A stretch of 64,000 nt of DNA, from contig OY755039.1 of assembly GCA_963576565.1 (NCBI GenBank), positions 79,110,289-79,174,288 of the forward strand, read 5' to 3'. The notes beneath the pieces were generated by a model. That model made no database searches. It was not told where the DNA came from and saw only the letters and a program-made list of their open reading frames with translations. Of this stretch, positions 1 to 17,689 are shown one piece after another. How positions within the stretch are numbered: position 1 is the stretch's first letter; the number at the start of each line of letters is the position of its first letter. A program made the translations under genes and the position numbers. This stretch comes from Aspidapion aeneum (lineage: Eukaryota > Arthropoda > Insecta > Coleoptera > Brentidae).

Positions 1-5766
<5,766 letters not shown>

Positions 5767-5966
5767 NNNNNNNNNNNNNNNNNNNNNNNNNNNNNNNNNN
5801 NNNNNNNNNNNNNNNNNNNNNNNNNNNNNNNNNNNNNNNNNNNNNNNNNNNNNNNNNNNNNNNNNNNNNNNNNNNNNNNNNNNNNNNNNNNNNNNNNNNN
5901 NNNNNNNNNNNNNNNNNNNNNNNNNNNNNNNNNNNNNNNNNNNNNNNNNNNNNNNNNNNNNNNNNN
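5767..5966. other. Assembly gap, 200 N
   Basis: Exactly 200 N follow the microsatellite. The round length points to a scaffolding placeholder rather than a measured gap, so sequence left and right of it need not be adjacent and the true array length is unknown. Confidence 0.97.
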
Positions 5967-7285
5967 ATAACCACTGGTATTCAATGACACGGTTAGGTTA
6001 CGTTGATGACCATTTGACATCAATTAAGTTTCAGTGGGGGCTAGAGGGCCTCCTTGACGTAAACCTTAGATTTTGTAGTTCTAGTAAAAAATAAAATTTA
6101 TAATCTGCAATTTTTTTTCACCAAAATTACTTTATTTACAAAAATTTTCAGACTTCAAAGCTCAAAATTATTAAACCCTCAAAATTATAATTTTTTTGTT
6201 TTTGCTGGCTCCTTGGCCCCTCTCCGCGGACATCCTGGATCCGTCAGTGTGACGTTTTATAGACAGATACTTTCTAGAAGCCAGGGAAAAAGGTCTCATC
6301 CTTCCTTTACTTCCGCCTCATTGTCACAACATGTTGCTGAACTAAAAAAGAGCGCGTAATTTTAGGAAAAGGTGGTTTGCCATTTTATCCTAGTATGCCA
6401 TAATGGGGTCAATTCTTTACATTTCAAAAAATTTGACGAAATTTGAAAAAATGTGACATAATCTGGCGCCTAAGATTTCTCGTTTAAAAGGCAATTTTAA
6501 ACTTAAAAACTTACCTAAAAGGCCATTTCCCACTTTTTGATAGATGTAGCTTCACGACATAATATATTTTTTTAATTAAAAACGCCTAATTTATTAAAAA
6601 TTTTTAATTTAAAAATTGTAAATAAATTCAAAGGAGATAACCATTAACCACACAAACTGAAATGTCAGATTTCGTCACATTTCGTCACATTTCTTTCAAA
6701 TTTATGAGTCCTATTCGTTTTCTTTATGAGGTCAGCTAAGTTTACTTTCTTTCTTTGTTTTTCACGGTAAAATTAACAAAGAGGGACTAACTGCATGTCG
6801 TGGAAGGGTCGCTACAAAATTAGCTCTACGCTGTTGCCACCGTTATATTTGAACGGATTTTTAAGGGAATGTCAAATTATTTCTTTAAAATCTGCCAGAA
6901 AAATCTGACTAAGTGGGATACTGGTCAAATTATTGAAGTGGTGATTATTTTTTTACTTTTCTTATCAAAACTAGGCACGTATATAGTTTTTTATTCTGGG
7001 GGGTCCTCCCATATAGAAACTGCTGTTATTCAGTGACGGCCCATGAGGTTTTGGATAGGGTAATCAGAAATACTTGCTACAGTCGCCGCCGGCGGAAGAT
7101 TACAGGGGTGCTACGAACAATTTTCGTCTAAAAGACGTTACTGTTGGGTTTATAAGGATAAAAATAAATATTAAAATAAAAATAAATGTAGATTCTATTG
7201 GAAACTGTGTGTGCGAATGAAGAAGAATTACAAAATGTTGAAAGTCCAGAATGTCGAAAGCTTGGGTTATTAGATATACTAATAG
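5967..7285. other. No gene recognised; dispersed-repeat fragments
   Basis: AT-rich sequence with many stops in all frames. Bases 6019-6040 contain AAGTTTCAGTGGGGG, which recurs at 18118-18132, so a dispersed repeat is represented here. Words such as GATTTCGTCACATTTCGTC near 6668 and their inverted counterparts near 6430-6455 suggest an old inverted-repeat element. Nothing else can be named. Confidence 0.5.
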
Positions 7286-7885
7286 AAACTAACCTGGCCA
7301 GATCAGGTGCCTTTTTTTTGTAATATACTTTAAAACCTAACCTGACCTGGTTAGGTAAGTACCTATATTTATATACAAGAAGAAACTAACTTGTCTCTTT
7401 CACTTAATTTTTGAACGGATCCCTTTCACAAACAAACCTTCTCTTGCAGGCTATTTTACCACAATTTATGGCACGTTTCATTCGACCCTGCCACCAACCC
7501 AGAGACAAATTCTCTATGCACCAACCCAACCTCACTTTTTTTTTAGAATGTGGAATTACAAAATGTCGAAATTACAAAATATCGAAATTACAAAATGTCA
7601 AAAAAAATATATCGAAATGCGAAATAAAACCTAATAACATATTACGATCTGGTCAGGTTAGATTCAGTGTAATTAAGTAACTAGAAACGGTTAGTTTTTT
7701 TATAATTTTCACCTAACCAGGTCAGGTTAGATTTTAAACCTGACCTGGTTAGGTTATTATACAAAACAAACTAACCTGATCTGGTCAAGTTAGTTTTTTT
7801 GAAATTATAATTACCCAACCGGATTAGGTTTGCTTTTTTTTTATTTCGTATACCAATCTAACCCGATCTGGTTAGGTTTTATTAT
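7286..7885. repeat. Cluster of inverted AACCTGACCTGGTTAGG repeats
   Basis: About eight imperfect, often back-to-back copies of the word ACCTAACCTGACCTGGTTAG and its complement lie at about 7290, 7340, 7650, 7715, 7740, 7775, 7815 and 7865, separated by AT-rich spacers. Each copy is itself nearly palindromic. The same words return inside the nested element at 30470-30910. The TTAGG content resembles insect telomere sequence but there is no uninterrupted TTAGG tandem run. Confidence 0.7.
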
Positions 7886-10216
7886 CTGTCTTTTAAATTT
7901 TTCAACTATTAGTATTTTTGTTTCTTCGACATTTTGTACTTTCGACATTTTGTGTTTCGATGTTTCGTCCGTCGCCCCTTCAATTGATCGCAAACTTATC
8001 ATTACCTGTCCATACACGCCCCTTTTCCAATGGACCGGTTAGGTCACGTTTTCGATCAATTAACCAAAGTTGAATTAACAGGTTAGGATAAGTTTGCCAT
8101 CAATCGACAAAGGTGAGGTTTGGTTTAATAAAAAAAAATGCAAAATTTGCTTTTTGTATTAGGAAATGCACGAAATGTGATGACATCGAACCTTTTAGAA
8201 AAGCTATCGTCCAAAAAAGTCGGCAAAAAATTTTGCACCCTGTCAATTGTGTACCTTTATCAATATTAATGTTAATCCCGGAATAAAATACACAAACAAA
8301 ATATAACGGGTTTAAAACCTTAGATACTATAATTAAAATATATTGAAATTGAAGAAATAGTTAAAAAGCTAAAGAATAAATTCCAGTGCAAAATTATTTA
8401 CTCTGTAGGTTCATTGAATAGCTACCTAATTTGAAAAAGTAATAAAAAAAAATAAAATAGTTTTTAAGGTTTTGATTATAACAAATATAATAAGGGTAAA
8501 AAAAAATTGAATTTGTTTTTTTTAAACTTATGAAAATAAAACCAAGTAAAAATTTTCATTAAACTTGCAGACAAAGTGCCTAATTATTTAAATTATTTGG
8601 TTTTATTTTTAAAATAACTATGAATACAGACAGACAGCCATTTTGATTTTTTTTGCCCAAACTTATTTTGAGCAAAAATAAAAAGGTTTTTTTTGACGGT
8701 CCCCAATAGCCTTCCTCCCTATGAGTGGCTAAAAAATAAGTCAACCAAGCATCCTTTTTCATTCAAATTTATTTTAAAATCAAGTTCAAAAACACGACAA
8801 AGAAAAACAATTTTTTAGCAGCTGCTCAAATCTTGGATTGATTTTGCAGTCAAGTCAAGTAATATTATTTGAAACACACAAATGTTTATGAATAAAATTA
8901 TGAGATTTAGAAAACAAAATTTTTTTCCACTCTCCATGCATTTAGGTATAAAAAAATACCTTTAAGATTTAAATTTTTTAGAAAACAAAATACTTAACCA
9001 AACTTTAGTTTGAGCATGTTTTCAGCTATTATAAGCAAAAATCTCAAAAATCAGAATCAATTCCGCCGTAAAAAATGCGAATTATCCATATCTCTAATAT
9101 TATTATCACTACTAAATGTTTGATTACCTTGCACGTTACGTTGTGTAAGAGTTTTTCGTAAAAATATTTTAACAACATATTTAAAAAGTGAATCCAACTT
9201 GTGAACGGTACCTTTATTGGTTTCACTTGGAAACAATGAATTGGCAACATAGTATTTCGTAACTGACAGTCCCCTTGGTGATCTTTGACTGACAGTTGTC
9301 AAATTTGCCAGATAGAAAAACCGTTGTATGATGAGGTGCTCGGAAAAATACAATTTATCAAGAACTTGTGGATTATCAGTAGCCGAGTTTCAAGGTAGGT
9401 TTTAGATTAAATTTTGGGGTTTTCATAATTTCCTAAGTTGGCCCATTACCGTGTGGTGTAAGACGTTTTACACAAAGCTGAAATTGCAGTGTTGTCAAGA
9501 TTTACACCTAAATTCTGTTGTTTCAAATTTCGTCAGATTATTTCAAATTATTTCAAATTTTGAAGAATTGCCCCCAACATGCCACATATTATACTAATTT
9601 CCCCAAGTTGCCCCTTGATTTACACGCCACTGCATGGGACCTTAATAACCAGAAATTAATTCCTCCGAATCGAGCAAAATTTTGTCACACGGGAAACAGG
9701 AGGGGGAAAGAGCAAATAAACATTTAATCCCATATATCGTAGCAACGGAATATATTCGGCCCATATCACACAAGTGGTTTTTAACTGGGACTTATATTAA
9801 CCGAGATAGAATTTATATTTGCTACATGGTGTAGAGTTTCTATGTGCTAAATAGAGAAAAAATAATATAACACAATATCACGAGTATTTATTTAGTAGTA
9901 GTAGTGGAATGGATGGATGAAACAACAAAAAAGGAAATTGATTAGGGCCTGTCCTTAAATTACGTATCGCTCTAGGGGGGGAGGGGCACTTTAGCCTTGC
10001 GTTACACTTAATGTTTTTTAATGTGTTTTTTCTTGAAAATGCGTTACAAGGAGGGGTCAAAAATTCAGATTTTTTTCATTTTACGAGGGGGGAATTTGAG
10101 GACGACGGGAGAAGTAACAGTCCTAAGCAGCTTTACAGCAGCTTTAATAGCAATTTCGAAATGAAAAGAAAAATTAATAATAACAATAAAAAACCTGACA
10201 TGATTAAATTTACGTA
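7886..10216. other. No gene recognised
   Basis: AT-rich sequence with only short open frames (at most 98 codons, 9057-9353 on the minus strand) that lack recognisable domains or codon bias. Local TTTCAAATTATTTCAAATT direct repeats occur near 9530-9560. Nothing else can be supported. Confidence 0.5.
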
Positions 10217-10812
10217 AAATAACGGCTCGCCACAAAAACATCGAAAAAAGTTTTGTCGAAACGTAAAATGGCCGAAAAAAAAATGCCGAACCGTAATTTG
10301 GTCGAAAATAAAAAAATCGAAAGTAAAATAGACGAAAATAATTTAAACGAAACGTAGTTTTGTCGATCCGTAAAATTGTCGAAAATAATATAGTAGAAAA
10401 TAATTTAGACGAAGCGTTCGTCGACCCGTAAAAATGTCGAAACGTAAAAGCATCGAAACGTAAAATCATCGAAACGTAGTTAAGTCGATTCGCAGAATAA
10501 TCGAACCGTAAAAAAATCGAATCATAAAAAGGTCAAACTGTAAAAAATTCGAAAAATAATAAAATCGAAAAATAAAAGAGAAGAAAGCAATTTAAGCTAA
10601 ACGTAATTTTGTCGATCCGTAAAATTGTCGAAAATAATGTAGAAGAAAATAATTTAAACGAATCGTAATTTCGTCGATCCGTAAAAATGTCGAAACGTAA
10701 AAAAGTCGAAAATTAAACGCGCGATACGCAATGGAGAAGAGACGCAAAATCATCGAAACGTAATTATGTCGAAACGTAAAAAGCTCGAACCGTAAAAAAA
10801 GTCGAAAATGCG
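10217..10812 (-). repeat. Left arm of a foldback element (GTCGAAACGTAAAAT-type repeats)
   Basis: Roughly 30 degenerate copies of a 15-20 bp word of the form GTCGAAACGTAAAAT fill this arm. Read in reverse complement, the order and spacing of distinctive words match 17105-17660: for example GCGATACGCAATGGAGAAGA at 10720-10739 matches the complement of TCTTCTCCATTGCGTATCGA near 17187. The shared non-repetitive words show that these are two copies of one sequence in opposite orientation, not independently arisen simple repeats. Apparent open frames here (for example 10065-10469) are by-products of the repeat. Confidence 0.8.
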
Positions 10813-11461
10813 GGTGCGATGTTGCCTTATTTTGCAAAATTTCTTGGCTGAATTCGTTGAACTTACACTGAAAGTTTCACCATATATGGTTAGATGACAC
10901 CTGAGGTCATCTAAAAGAACGAAGGGGCCGCTTATGAATTAGCTGAGGTAAGTGGAAATCGTTTTTAGCATGTTCTCCAGTAGTATAATTTTAGTTCCTA
11001 TTATTTTATTTTTAAATAATAGGTGTAGTTTTCTAAAACTCTTACATTATTAGAAAATACTTTGATATTATAAATAAAATACATATGTAGGCACCTAAGT
11101 ATTAATTAAATCTTATACGCCAGTAGCCAGCCCATTAAATAGTAAAGAAATTCAAACCTCGCAATGTATTTAATTTAATGATGTTTAAAATAGACGATAT
11201 CTAAACCAAAATTTTTCTGCAAAAAATTGAAGAAATTTCTAGTATTTGCGCTGGTATATTGACATAAGACTTGACTGAGCCAATCTGGGTCGATTTCGTT
11301 TTGCTAGCACACAACTTTTTTTTTTCGATGAAGATTATGATCCCACCTATTCCTATTAACAGACTTTTTTTGCATCTGAGAGAAAGCCCGTAAAAAACGA
11401 AGCTGACGTGTTTTTGTTTTTTTCTTCTAAAAAACCCAAATAAGTACCTTATTTACATTAA
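10813..11461. other. No gene recognised
   Basis: Spacer inside the putative 10.2-17.7 kb foldback element. The only structure seen is a short hairpin, AGATGACACCTGAGGTCATCT, near 10890-10912 (21 bases including its loop; arms AGATGAC and GTCATCT). Confidence 0.4.
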
Positions 11462-11932
11462 CCCCTAAGTAGCCACCACCGACTTTTTTTTCAAATTGCA
11501 CTCTTAAATCTACTGCCATTTCTAAATACAACCCCGTATGTTTTGTTTTTATTTCCAATAGGTATTTTGCTTTAGGGAAAAAAGTATTTATAAATTATAT
11601 ATAGACAAATACTATTTTTTATTATAACCCATTACAATGTTAAAATTCTGCTCCTTTGGCCGCTACACTAACGGAGATATAGCGTGTAAAGGAAATTCGG
11701 GGACACCGTGTATACACGCGTGTTATTAAATAATTGTTTTAGGTCCTTTTTAATTTTTGTACTTTTGTTGTCATTTTCTGTAATGTCATTAAAAATTGGC
11801 CCACTTTTAATTTTGTAGTTACAATGTTTCCACTTTGTTAAAAAATGATAATGTAAATTATGTCCCTGTATTTTAATTAAAAAAAAGGAGCTGCCATTTC
11901 AGAAAAAAAACTTGGTGGTGGCTACTTAGGGG
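11462..11932. mobile_element. 471-bp MITE with TTAA-like target duplication
   Basis: The ends are inverted repeats of about 30 bp: CCCCTAAGTAGCCACCACC on the left and its exact complement on the right, followed by a T-rich stretch with two mismatches. The flanks are TTAA on the left (11458-11461) and TTGA on the right (11933-11936), which fits a TTAA target duplication with one later change. TTAA duplications are typical of piggyBac-like and Kolobok-like elements. There is no open frame, so this is a non-autonomous copy. Confidence 0.82.
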
Positions 11933-12267
11933 TTGATGCATAAAAAAATATTGTTTCTACAGGCGTGTGGAAAATTTGATAAAAAAATAAATAGGTAGTC
12001 TCAAAAATGATGAAGTGTTTAAAAATGGAACAAAATTTTGTATTGTAGAAAATGTTTAATGCTTATTTCAGATATGCACCTACTGTGGCGTATAAAAAAA
12101 ATCGCCTTGGGGGGGGGGGTTTGGAACTTTTTTCCTCTTTTATTTAATAACTTATTAAAAAGTAGGTAAACAAATATTTTTAAAATAATCTAGTTCTAGG
12201 TTCTTGGGGAGGGGGCTTTAACCTCCAAGCCCCCCTTGTATACGCTCATGCACGTAAATACTTAATT

Positions 12268-12891
12268 AGCTCACACATATACTATACTATAGTAGTGTGA
12301 GCTATGTTGATCCTAATTTTTTTGAGAAAAAAAAAGTTGCTCCGATTTCAAAATTTTCTATATATCTTTGCGTTTCAGATGATTTTGAAACTTTTTTGTT
12401 GTAGTGTCTGTCTGTCTGTCTGTATGTCTGTCTGTCTGTCTGTCTGTCTGTTACGACCAACGCGCATAACTCAAAAACTGCTTGCCCGATTTCAATTAAA
12501 TTTGGTACCTAGGCTGGGTCTTGGGTCGAGATGGTCCCATTTAAAAATGAACAAAATCCAATGAACACAAGCCAAATAAAAGGATGGGAGTAGATTTTAA
12601 AAATTAGAGTTTACGTAAAAATATGGCGTGTGTGATATCAATCGAAAGGTAATTGAGTCCGGAGTAAAACAAAATACATTTTAGTTTTTGTTTTTTTAAG
12701 GGTGGGGGTGTATTTCAAAAATTTGAGTTTAAGTCAAAACATGGCTTGTGTCGTATCAAACGAAAGGTAATTTAGTCTGGAGTTGAATAAATTATATTTC
12801 AATTTTTAGTTATATTAGCTCACACGTACACTATAACTGTAGTAGCTAGTGTGAGCTTAGGGGCCCATATATTCGCAGAGTATTTTTTTAA
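12268..12891 (+). repeat. Dispersed repeat AGCTCACAC family, copy 1, with internal (CTGT)n
   Basis: This copy begins AGCTCACAC...GTAGTGTGAGCT (a hairpin), then a (CTGT)n tract at 12405-12451, then a stretch shared by all copies (CGCATAACTCAAAAACTGCT followed by GCCCGATTTCAATTAAATTT), then two imperfect internal units of about 115 bp marked by ATCAAACGAAAGGTAATT. It ends at a second GCTCACAC hairpin and the word GGCCCATATATTCGCAGAGT. Other copies lie at 45328-45866 and, inverted, at 46101-46788. The transposon class is not clear. Confidence 0.82.
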
Positions 12892-15389
12892 TTTGATGGG
12901 ATATGCCGATGTGAACGGGATCTATTTCTTTAAAAAAAAACAGACAAAACCGGATATATTCGAAAAAAACCGGATAATACCGGACACATTTTAAAAACCG
13001 GGCGGCTCAAAACCGGACGGTTGGTCATTTTAGATAAATGTGTTCTTTTATTTTATATTTGATATTGCAAATTTCATTTTTAAACCAATTCCGAGGCCGA
13101 GATCTAAAAATACGTGTTTTTTTTCAGGAATTCAATCAATTTCACTTTTTTATTACAATCTTTCTACCGCTTTATAACAATCTCAACAAATATTTTGAGC
13201 ATTTTAGTGATGATTTTAATTTCGTAGGAATATTATTGTATTTTTTGAGTTAACCTATCACAATGTGCTTAAATTTATATATTATCTTTACATGGAACCG
13301 CGCAAAAAAAATACCAAAATTAGCAATATCGCGTTTTATAAAAAAAATTAAAAATTGCTCCTAAGATTAAATCATTATTTTAAAGTAAACTACTACTTAT
13401 TTTTTTATTCCCATTTTTTGCTTAATTATTATTAAAACTAAACAATATTATTTAAAAAATATTGCGGTGAACGAAAAATAGTCCGGTGACTAATAAAACA
13501 ATTCAAACTTAATGCTATGTAAAAAATACAATGGATTTAGGGAGTAATTTGACTCTTCATTTGTGTATACCTCGGATTTCTATATTTTATGGTAGATTTT
13601 TATCCTCCACTGAAATTAGTTTTATTGATCATAATGAATCACAAAATTATTAGACATTATCAAATTTGTAATGTTTAATCAGTTTTTTTCCACTCTTTAA
13701 ACTTGAAAAATGCTATAACTTGAAAGCAAAAATGTTTTTAAATGTTTGTCTCCTTTTGACCTTACCCACCAATCCTTAAAATTTGATACATTATTTAAAT
13801 TACACCCTGTATATTGTTTTTTGGTACCTTTTTTTATTATTTTGCAAAATAAGCGCCACATTGTGTCATAATATTTATTTAATATTATTATTAAAAATTT
13901 AAATTCAATTAGAGGTAAACGTATTATTTGGTAATCGTACATCATGTAAACTTATGTTGTATGCAGTGACAATTATACTTTATAATCGTTGGGGATCTTG
14001 TCTCTCGCAAGCTTTCATACCTGGCCGCTAGATGGTTAACCCAGCAAACTTAGGGTCACTGCATCCACCACAAGCCGTCGTGACCTGCCTCGGAATTTCC
14101 ATGGGCGACTGGCCAACTTACCTCGTAATAATAAGAGTACCCACACGCAATTTTTGGACAATTCGGAATTTTTAGAGTGCCTACAAATTTTCTTGAAGTT
14201 TGTAAAGCTATCTCAGAATTTTTAGAGTACCTACAGTATGTAAAATCTTTTTAAAAAATTAAAAGACAAACAAAGTTTTTGACCAACTTTTATTTTTAAA
14301 ATATAAATTAATACAAAAAAGATTGCAAAACAATTTAATACATACACTTTTACTATTACTTACCTACAATGATAAAAAAATAATATTTCTGTGGGATTAC
14401 TCTAAATTTTGCCCTTTTTGGTTAAAATGGTTATAGTTTCTAGAGTCATATTCCTGTGATTCTGCCGTGCTTGCAATCAGGTCGACTCTGTGCAAAAACA
14501 TGATTTAAAAAAAAAATCAAAACCTTTTAGTTTTGTATTTTACATCGATATAAGAAAGTCTTTGTTTTTAAAATAACACACAGTATCTTTAAAGTTTGTT
14601 AGACTCGCGATCATTTAACGGCATTGTTAAAGATATATTACTTAAATATTAAATCAAGCAAAACAAACTTCAAACCTATCGGGACTTCGAGCCGCGAGGT
14701 AAATAACCTGGACGATCAGTCTAAAGTAGGAATGTTCAGGAAGCCAGAATAACTTTTAATGATACCTAGTCCTAATGCTACACTTACTTTATTTTAATTT
14801 GATGTCCTATGTATGTACCATATACGTCTAAGGTACGTACATTTTAAGTACTGGTACATATCCATGTACGTCTGGAGTACGTACATTTTACGTTTAACTG
14901 GACGTACCATGTCAGTATCTAGTACGAGTTTTTTACCTACATAGTAGGTACATTCATCGAAAATACGTCGAATGTTAGTAGATAGTACGTCCATAGTACG
15001 TACAAATCCCTACGACGTACATATATGGGCGTAAGCTCTCCAGTCCTCATTTTGGGAGGTTCTCTTTTAAGCGCAAACCTGTGACTTGGGGACAGTTTTT
15101 TGGTTGAAAAAAGTCATGCAGGGGGTATCCGAACCTGTAAGGAAATGTTTGCGACAAAGGTTAGGAAAACACCAATTTCGACCTCCTAAAAGGAGGACAG
15201 TGGAGCTAATTCCAGAAAATAATTTTTAGAAAATATGTGTTGGTTTGGTTCGGTTTGGTTTCATACTCTCTAAGATCCGGGGAAAGAAGTCAGGGAAGTT
15301 TTCTTATGAAAAAATATGTTAGAAAGTTGAACTATATGAGTTGTGTAAAGTTTGGCAATCCAGGTTAGAACTTCTTTTTTCACAAAGCT
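12892..15389. other. No gene recognised; GTAC-rich palindromic stretch at 14810-15030
   Basis: Mostly AT-rich sequence without a convincing open frame. Around 14810-15030 the word GTACGTACATTTTA repeats in an imperfect unit of about 44 bp together with many GTAC palindromes. Around 15080-15250 there is a segment (GGTTAGGAAAACACCAATTT) whose relatives occur near 40090 and in both copies of the repeat at 44.2 and 48.2 kb (GATCTCCCAAAAG and similar), so it is again dispersed-repeat material. Confidence 0.5.
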
Positions 15390-15775
15390 TGTTTTACAAT
15401 GAAATTATTTTTAAACAAATTTCTATTCGAGGGAAATGTTTTCGAACTATTACTTTCGAATAAATTTCCATTCAAAACAACTGTTTTCGAACAAATTTTC
15501 GATTAAAGAAAATGTTTTCGAAGAAATTTCCGTTTAAAGAAATGGTTTTTAAACAAATTTACGGTGGAAAAAATGCTGTCGAAAAAATTTCCATTTAAAG
15601 AAATTGTTTTCGAACTGATTTTTGATCGAAGAAAATGTTTTCCAAAAAATTTCCGTTCAAAGAATAGGTTTTCGAACAAATTTTCGTTCGAAAAAAATAT
15701 TTTCAAACAAATTTCCGTTCGAAGAAAATGTTTTGAAACAAATTTCCGTCAGGAAAAACTGTTTTCGACAAAAAA
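15390..15775. repeat. 31-bp minisatellite (TTTTCGAACAAATTTCCGTT...)
   Basis: About twelve units with an exact 31-bp period can be lined up, for example those beginning TTTTCGAAC, TTTTCCAAA, TTTTCGAAC, TTTTCAAAC and TTTTGAAAC between 15606 and 15760. Consensus start TTTTCGAACAAATTTCCGTT. Because 31 is not a multiple of three, the frames cycle through Phe/Lys/Glu-rich nonsense in both strands. These open frames (for example 15503-15706 and 15564-15797) should not be called genes. Confidence 0.85.
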
Positions 15776-15865
15776 AGTACTATTTGTGCGTTTGTGAGTG
15801 TGTGTGTTTGTGCCTATGTGTATGTAGTAAAGCCTTTTTTTACAATCATTAGAGTGTAGCTACTT

Positions 15866-16112
15866 TTGATTTTTTGTTGGGACCTTTTGTTTTTCAATCC
15901 TTTGTTTTTTGACCTTTTGTATTTTCGACCTTTTGATACTTTGTATTTTCGACCTTTTGAACTTTCGGCTTTTGTATTTTCGACCTCTTGTAGTTTCGGC
16001 TTTTTGTTTTTCGACCGTTTTTACTTTCGATCATATGTATTATCGGCTTTTTGTAGTGTCGCCCTAATGTTCTCGACCTTTTTTATTTTCGACCTTTTGT
16101 ACTTTCGACCTC
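15866..16112. repeat. Degenerate TTTTCGACCTTTTGTA minisatellite
   Basis: About twelve imperfect copies of a 17-22 bp word, TTTTCGACCTTTTGTACT, follow the 31-bp array. The word belongs to the same TCGAC/TCGAA-rich style as the foldback arms at 10.2 and 17.1 kb. The 86-codon open frame across it is a repeat artefact. Confidence 0.75.
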
Positions 16113-17104
16113 TTAAATCGAAATAAAATAATGGTAGGCATATTATAAACCTGGGTACGACAGTGTTTACTTTTAATCCCGCGACGAGAATTTTCAAGCC
16201 TGACGGGAAGGACGGCTATACTCTGCTAAGTAACTAAAAGGGACTTTAATGCCAAGGTTTATATACTAAAAATAATAATAATAATAAAATAAATATTAAA
16301 CCACTAACTGATACTCTAGTTTTAGCATGTCAACCCCCGGTATATAATAATACAGTGGGCAGTGATTTTTCATTTATTTGGTGGGCTATGGACCCGTTGC
16401 TATAGCACGGCGTTAAACAAAAGTCAGTCAAACGCTAACAAACATAGAAAAAAATGTGGAAAAAATAATATTTATTTCGTAACAAACTAAATAGGTTTAG
16501 TCAAGAAAAAGTTCGAATTAAATTTCTCTAAGATGGAACAAACATGGACCAAAGAATAAAGCCTATTCCTACTTTGAGATGGACATTAAAAAGGCCACCG
16601 AAGAAAGCAGCTTTCAGAGTACCGAAAATCATGCAATAAACAGAATGTCGAAAATTTCAAAAGGTATTTGATTTACATCTTGAAGAAGTCTAGAAAGTTA
16701 AATTCTTCCTATGAAGGCAGTATTTTATGCCAAAGGACACAATAATAATTGAAATCAACCAAGTCATCAGCAAAGTACAGTAAACTTACGGCAAGCTGGA
16801 AGCAACAGAAGAACCGTAATCGTGTATCTTGATAGCTTTTTGTTTTTTGTATTCTAATTAAATAAAATGATCGAAAACACCTATATTTGGCCTTTATAAT
16901 TTTAAAGAAGTTACTTTTAATCACTGGGGATAAAAAATACACACAAAGAAAGCTACGCTCCTACGCTGTCGTGTCGCTACTTAAAGAAGACACTACGTCT
17001 TCGTGATGCAGTGAGCCTAAACTATAATCGATAATCTTTGTTTGATCCATCAAACAACGCTATAATGTAACAGCAAACTTGGCACCGTGGCGAGTTAACG
17101 ATAG
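16113..17104. other. No gene recognised
   Basis: AT-rich sequence with short open frames only. The word GGACCCGTTGCTATAGCACG near 16391 shares its core with the perfect hairpin at 18847-18887, suggesting a remnant of the same small element. There is a short (AATAAT)n run at about 16268-16285. Confidence 0.45.
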
Positions 17105-17660
17105 AATCGACGAGTTGCCGATTCGACATTTTTACGGTTTGAGCTTTTTACGTTTCGACATAATTACGTTTCGATGATTTGCGTCTCTTCTCCATTGCGT
17201 ATCGAGCGTTTAATTTTCGACTTTTTTACGTTTCGACGATATTACGATTCGTTTAAATTATTTTCGACTATATTATTTTCGACAGTTTTACGGTTCGACA
17301 AAATTACGTTTCGTTTGAATTGCTTTCTATTTTTTTATTTTTCGATTTTTTTATTTTTCGACCTTTTTACGGTTCGGCTTTTTTGCAATTCGACTTTTTC
17401 ACGGTTCTACCTTTTTACATTTCGCCTTAACTCCGTTTCGATCATTTTACGATTCGATGCTTTTACGTTTCGACACTTTTACGGATCGACAAAATTACAA
17501 TTCTTCTAAATGATTTTCGACTATATTATTTTCGACAATTTTACGGATCGACAAAATTACGTTTCGTTTAAATTATTTTCGTCAATTCTATTTTCGATTG
17601 TTTTATTTTCGACCAAATTACGGTTCGACATTTTTATTTTCGACATTTTTATAGGGACCC
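17105..17660 (+). repeat. Right arm of the foldback element
   Basis: Plus-strand counterpart of the 10217-10812 arm. It starts with TTTTTACGGTTTGAGC-type words, includes TCTTCTCCATTGCGTATCGA as a unique marker shared in inverted orientation with the left arm, and ends at TTCGACATTTTTATAGGGAC. If both arms belong to one insertion, that element spans about 7.4 kb and has no transposase gene that I can see. Confidence 0.78.
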
Positions 17661-17689
17661 AAAATAACGCTATATATAATGAAAGTTAA

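Noticed and set aside
10065..10837. 134- and 81-codon Phe/Tyr/Arg-rich frames
   Set aside because: By-products of the degenerate GTCGAAACGTAAAAT repeat.
13970..14130. GC-richer segment (GGGTCACTGCATCCACCACA) as a tRNA or SINE head
   Set aside because: No cloverleaf or A/B box pair could be drawn.
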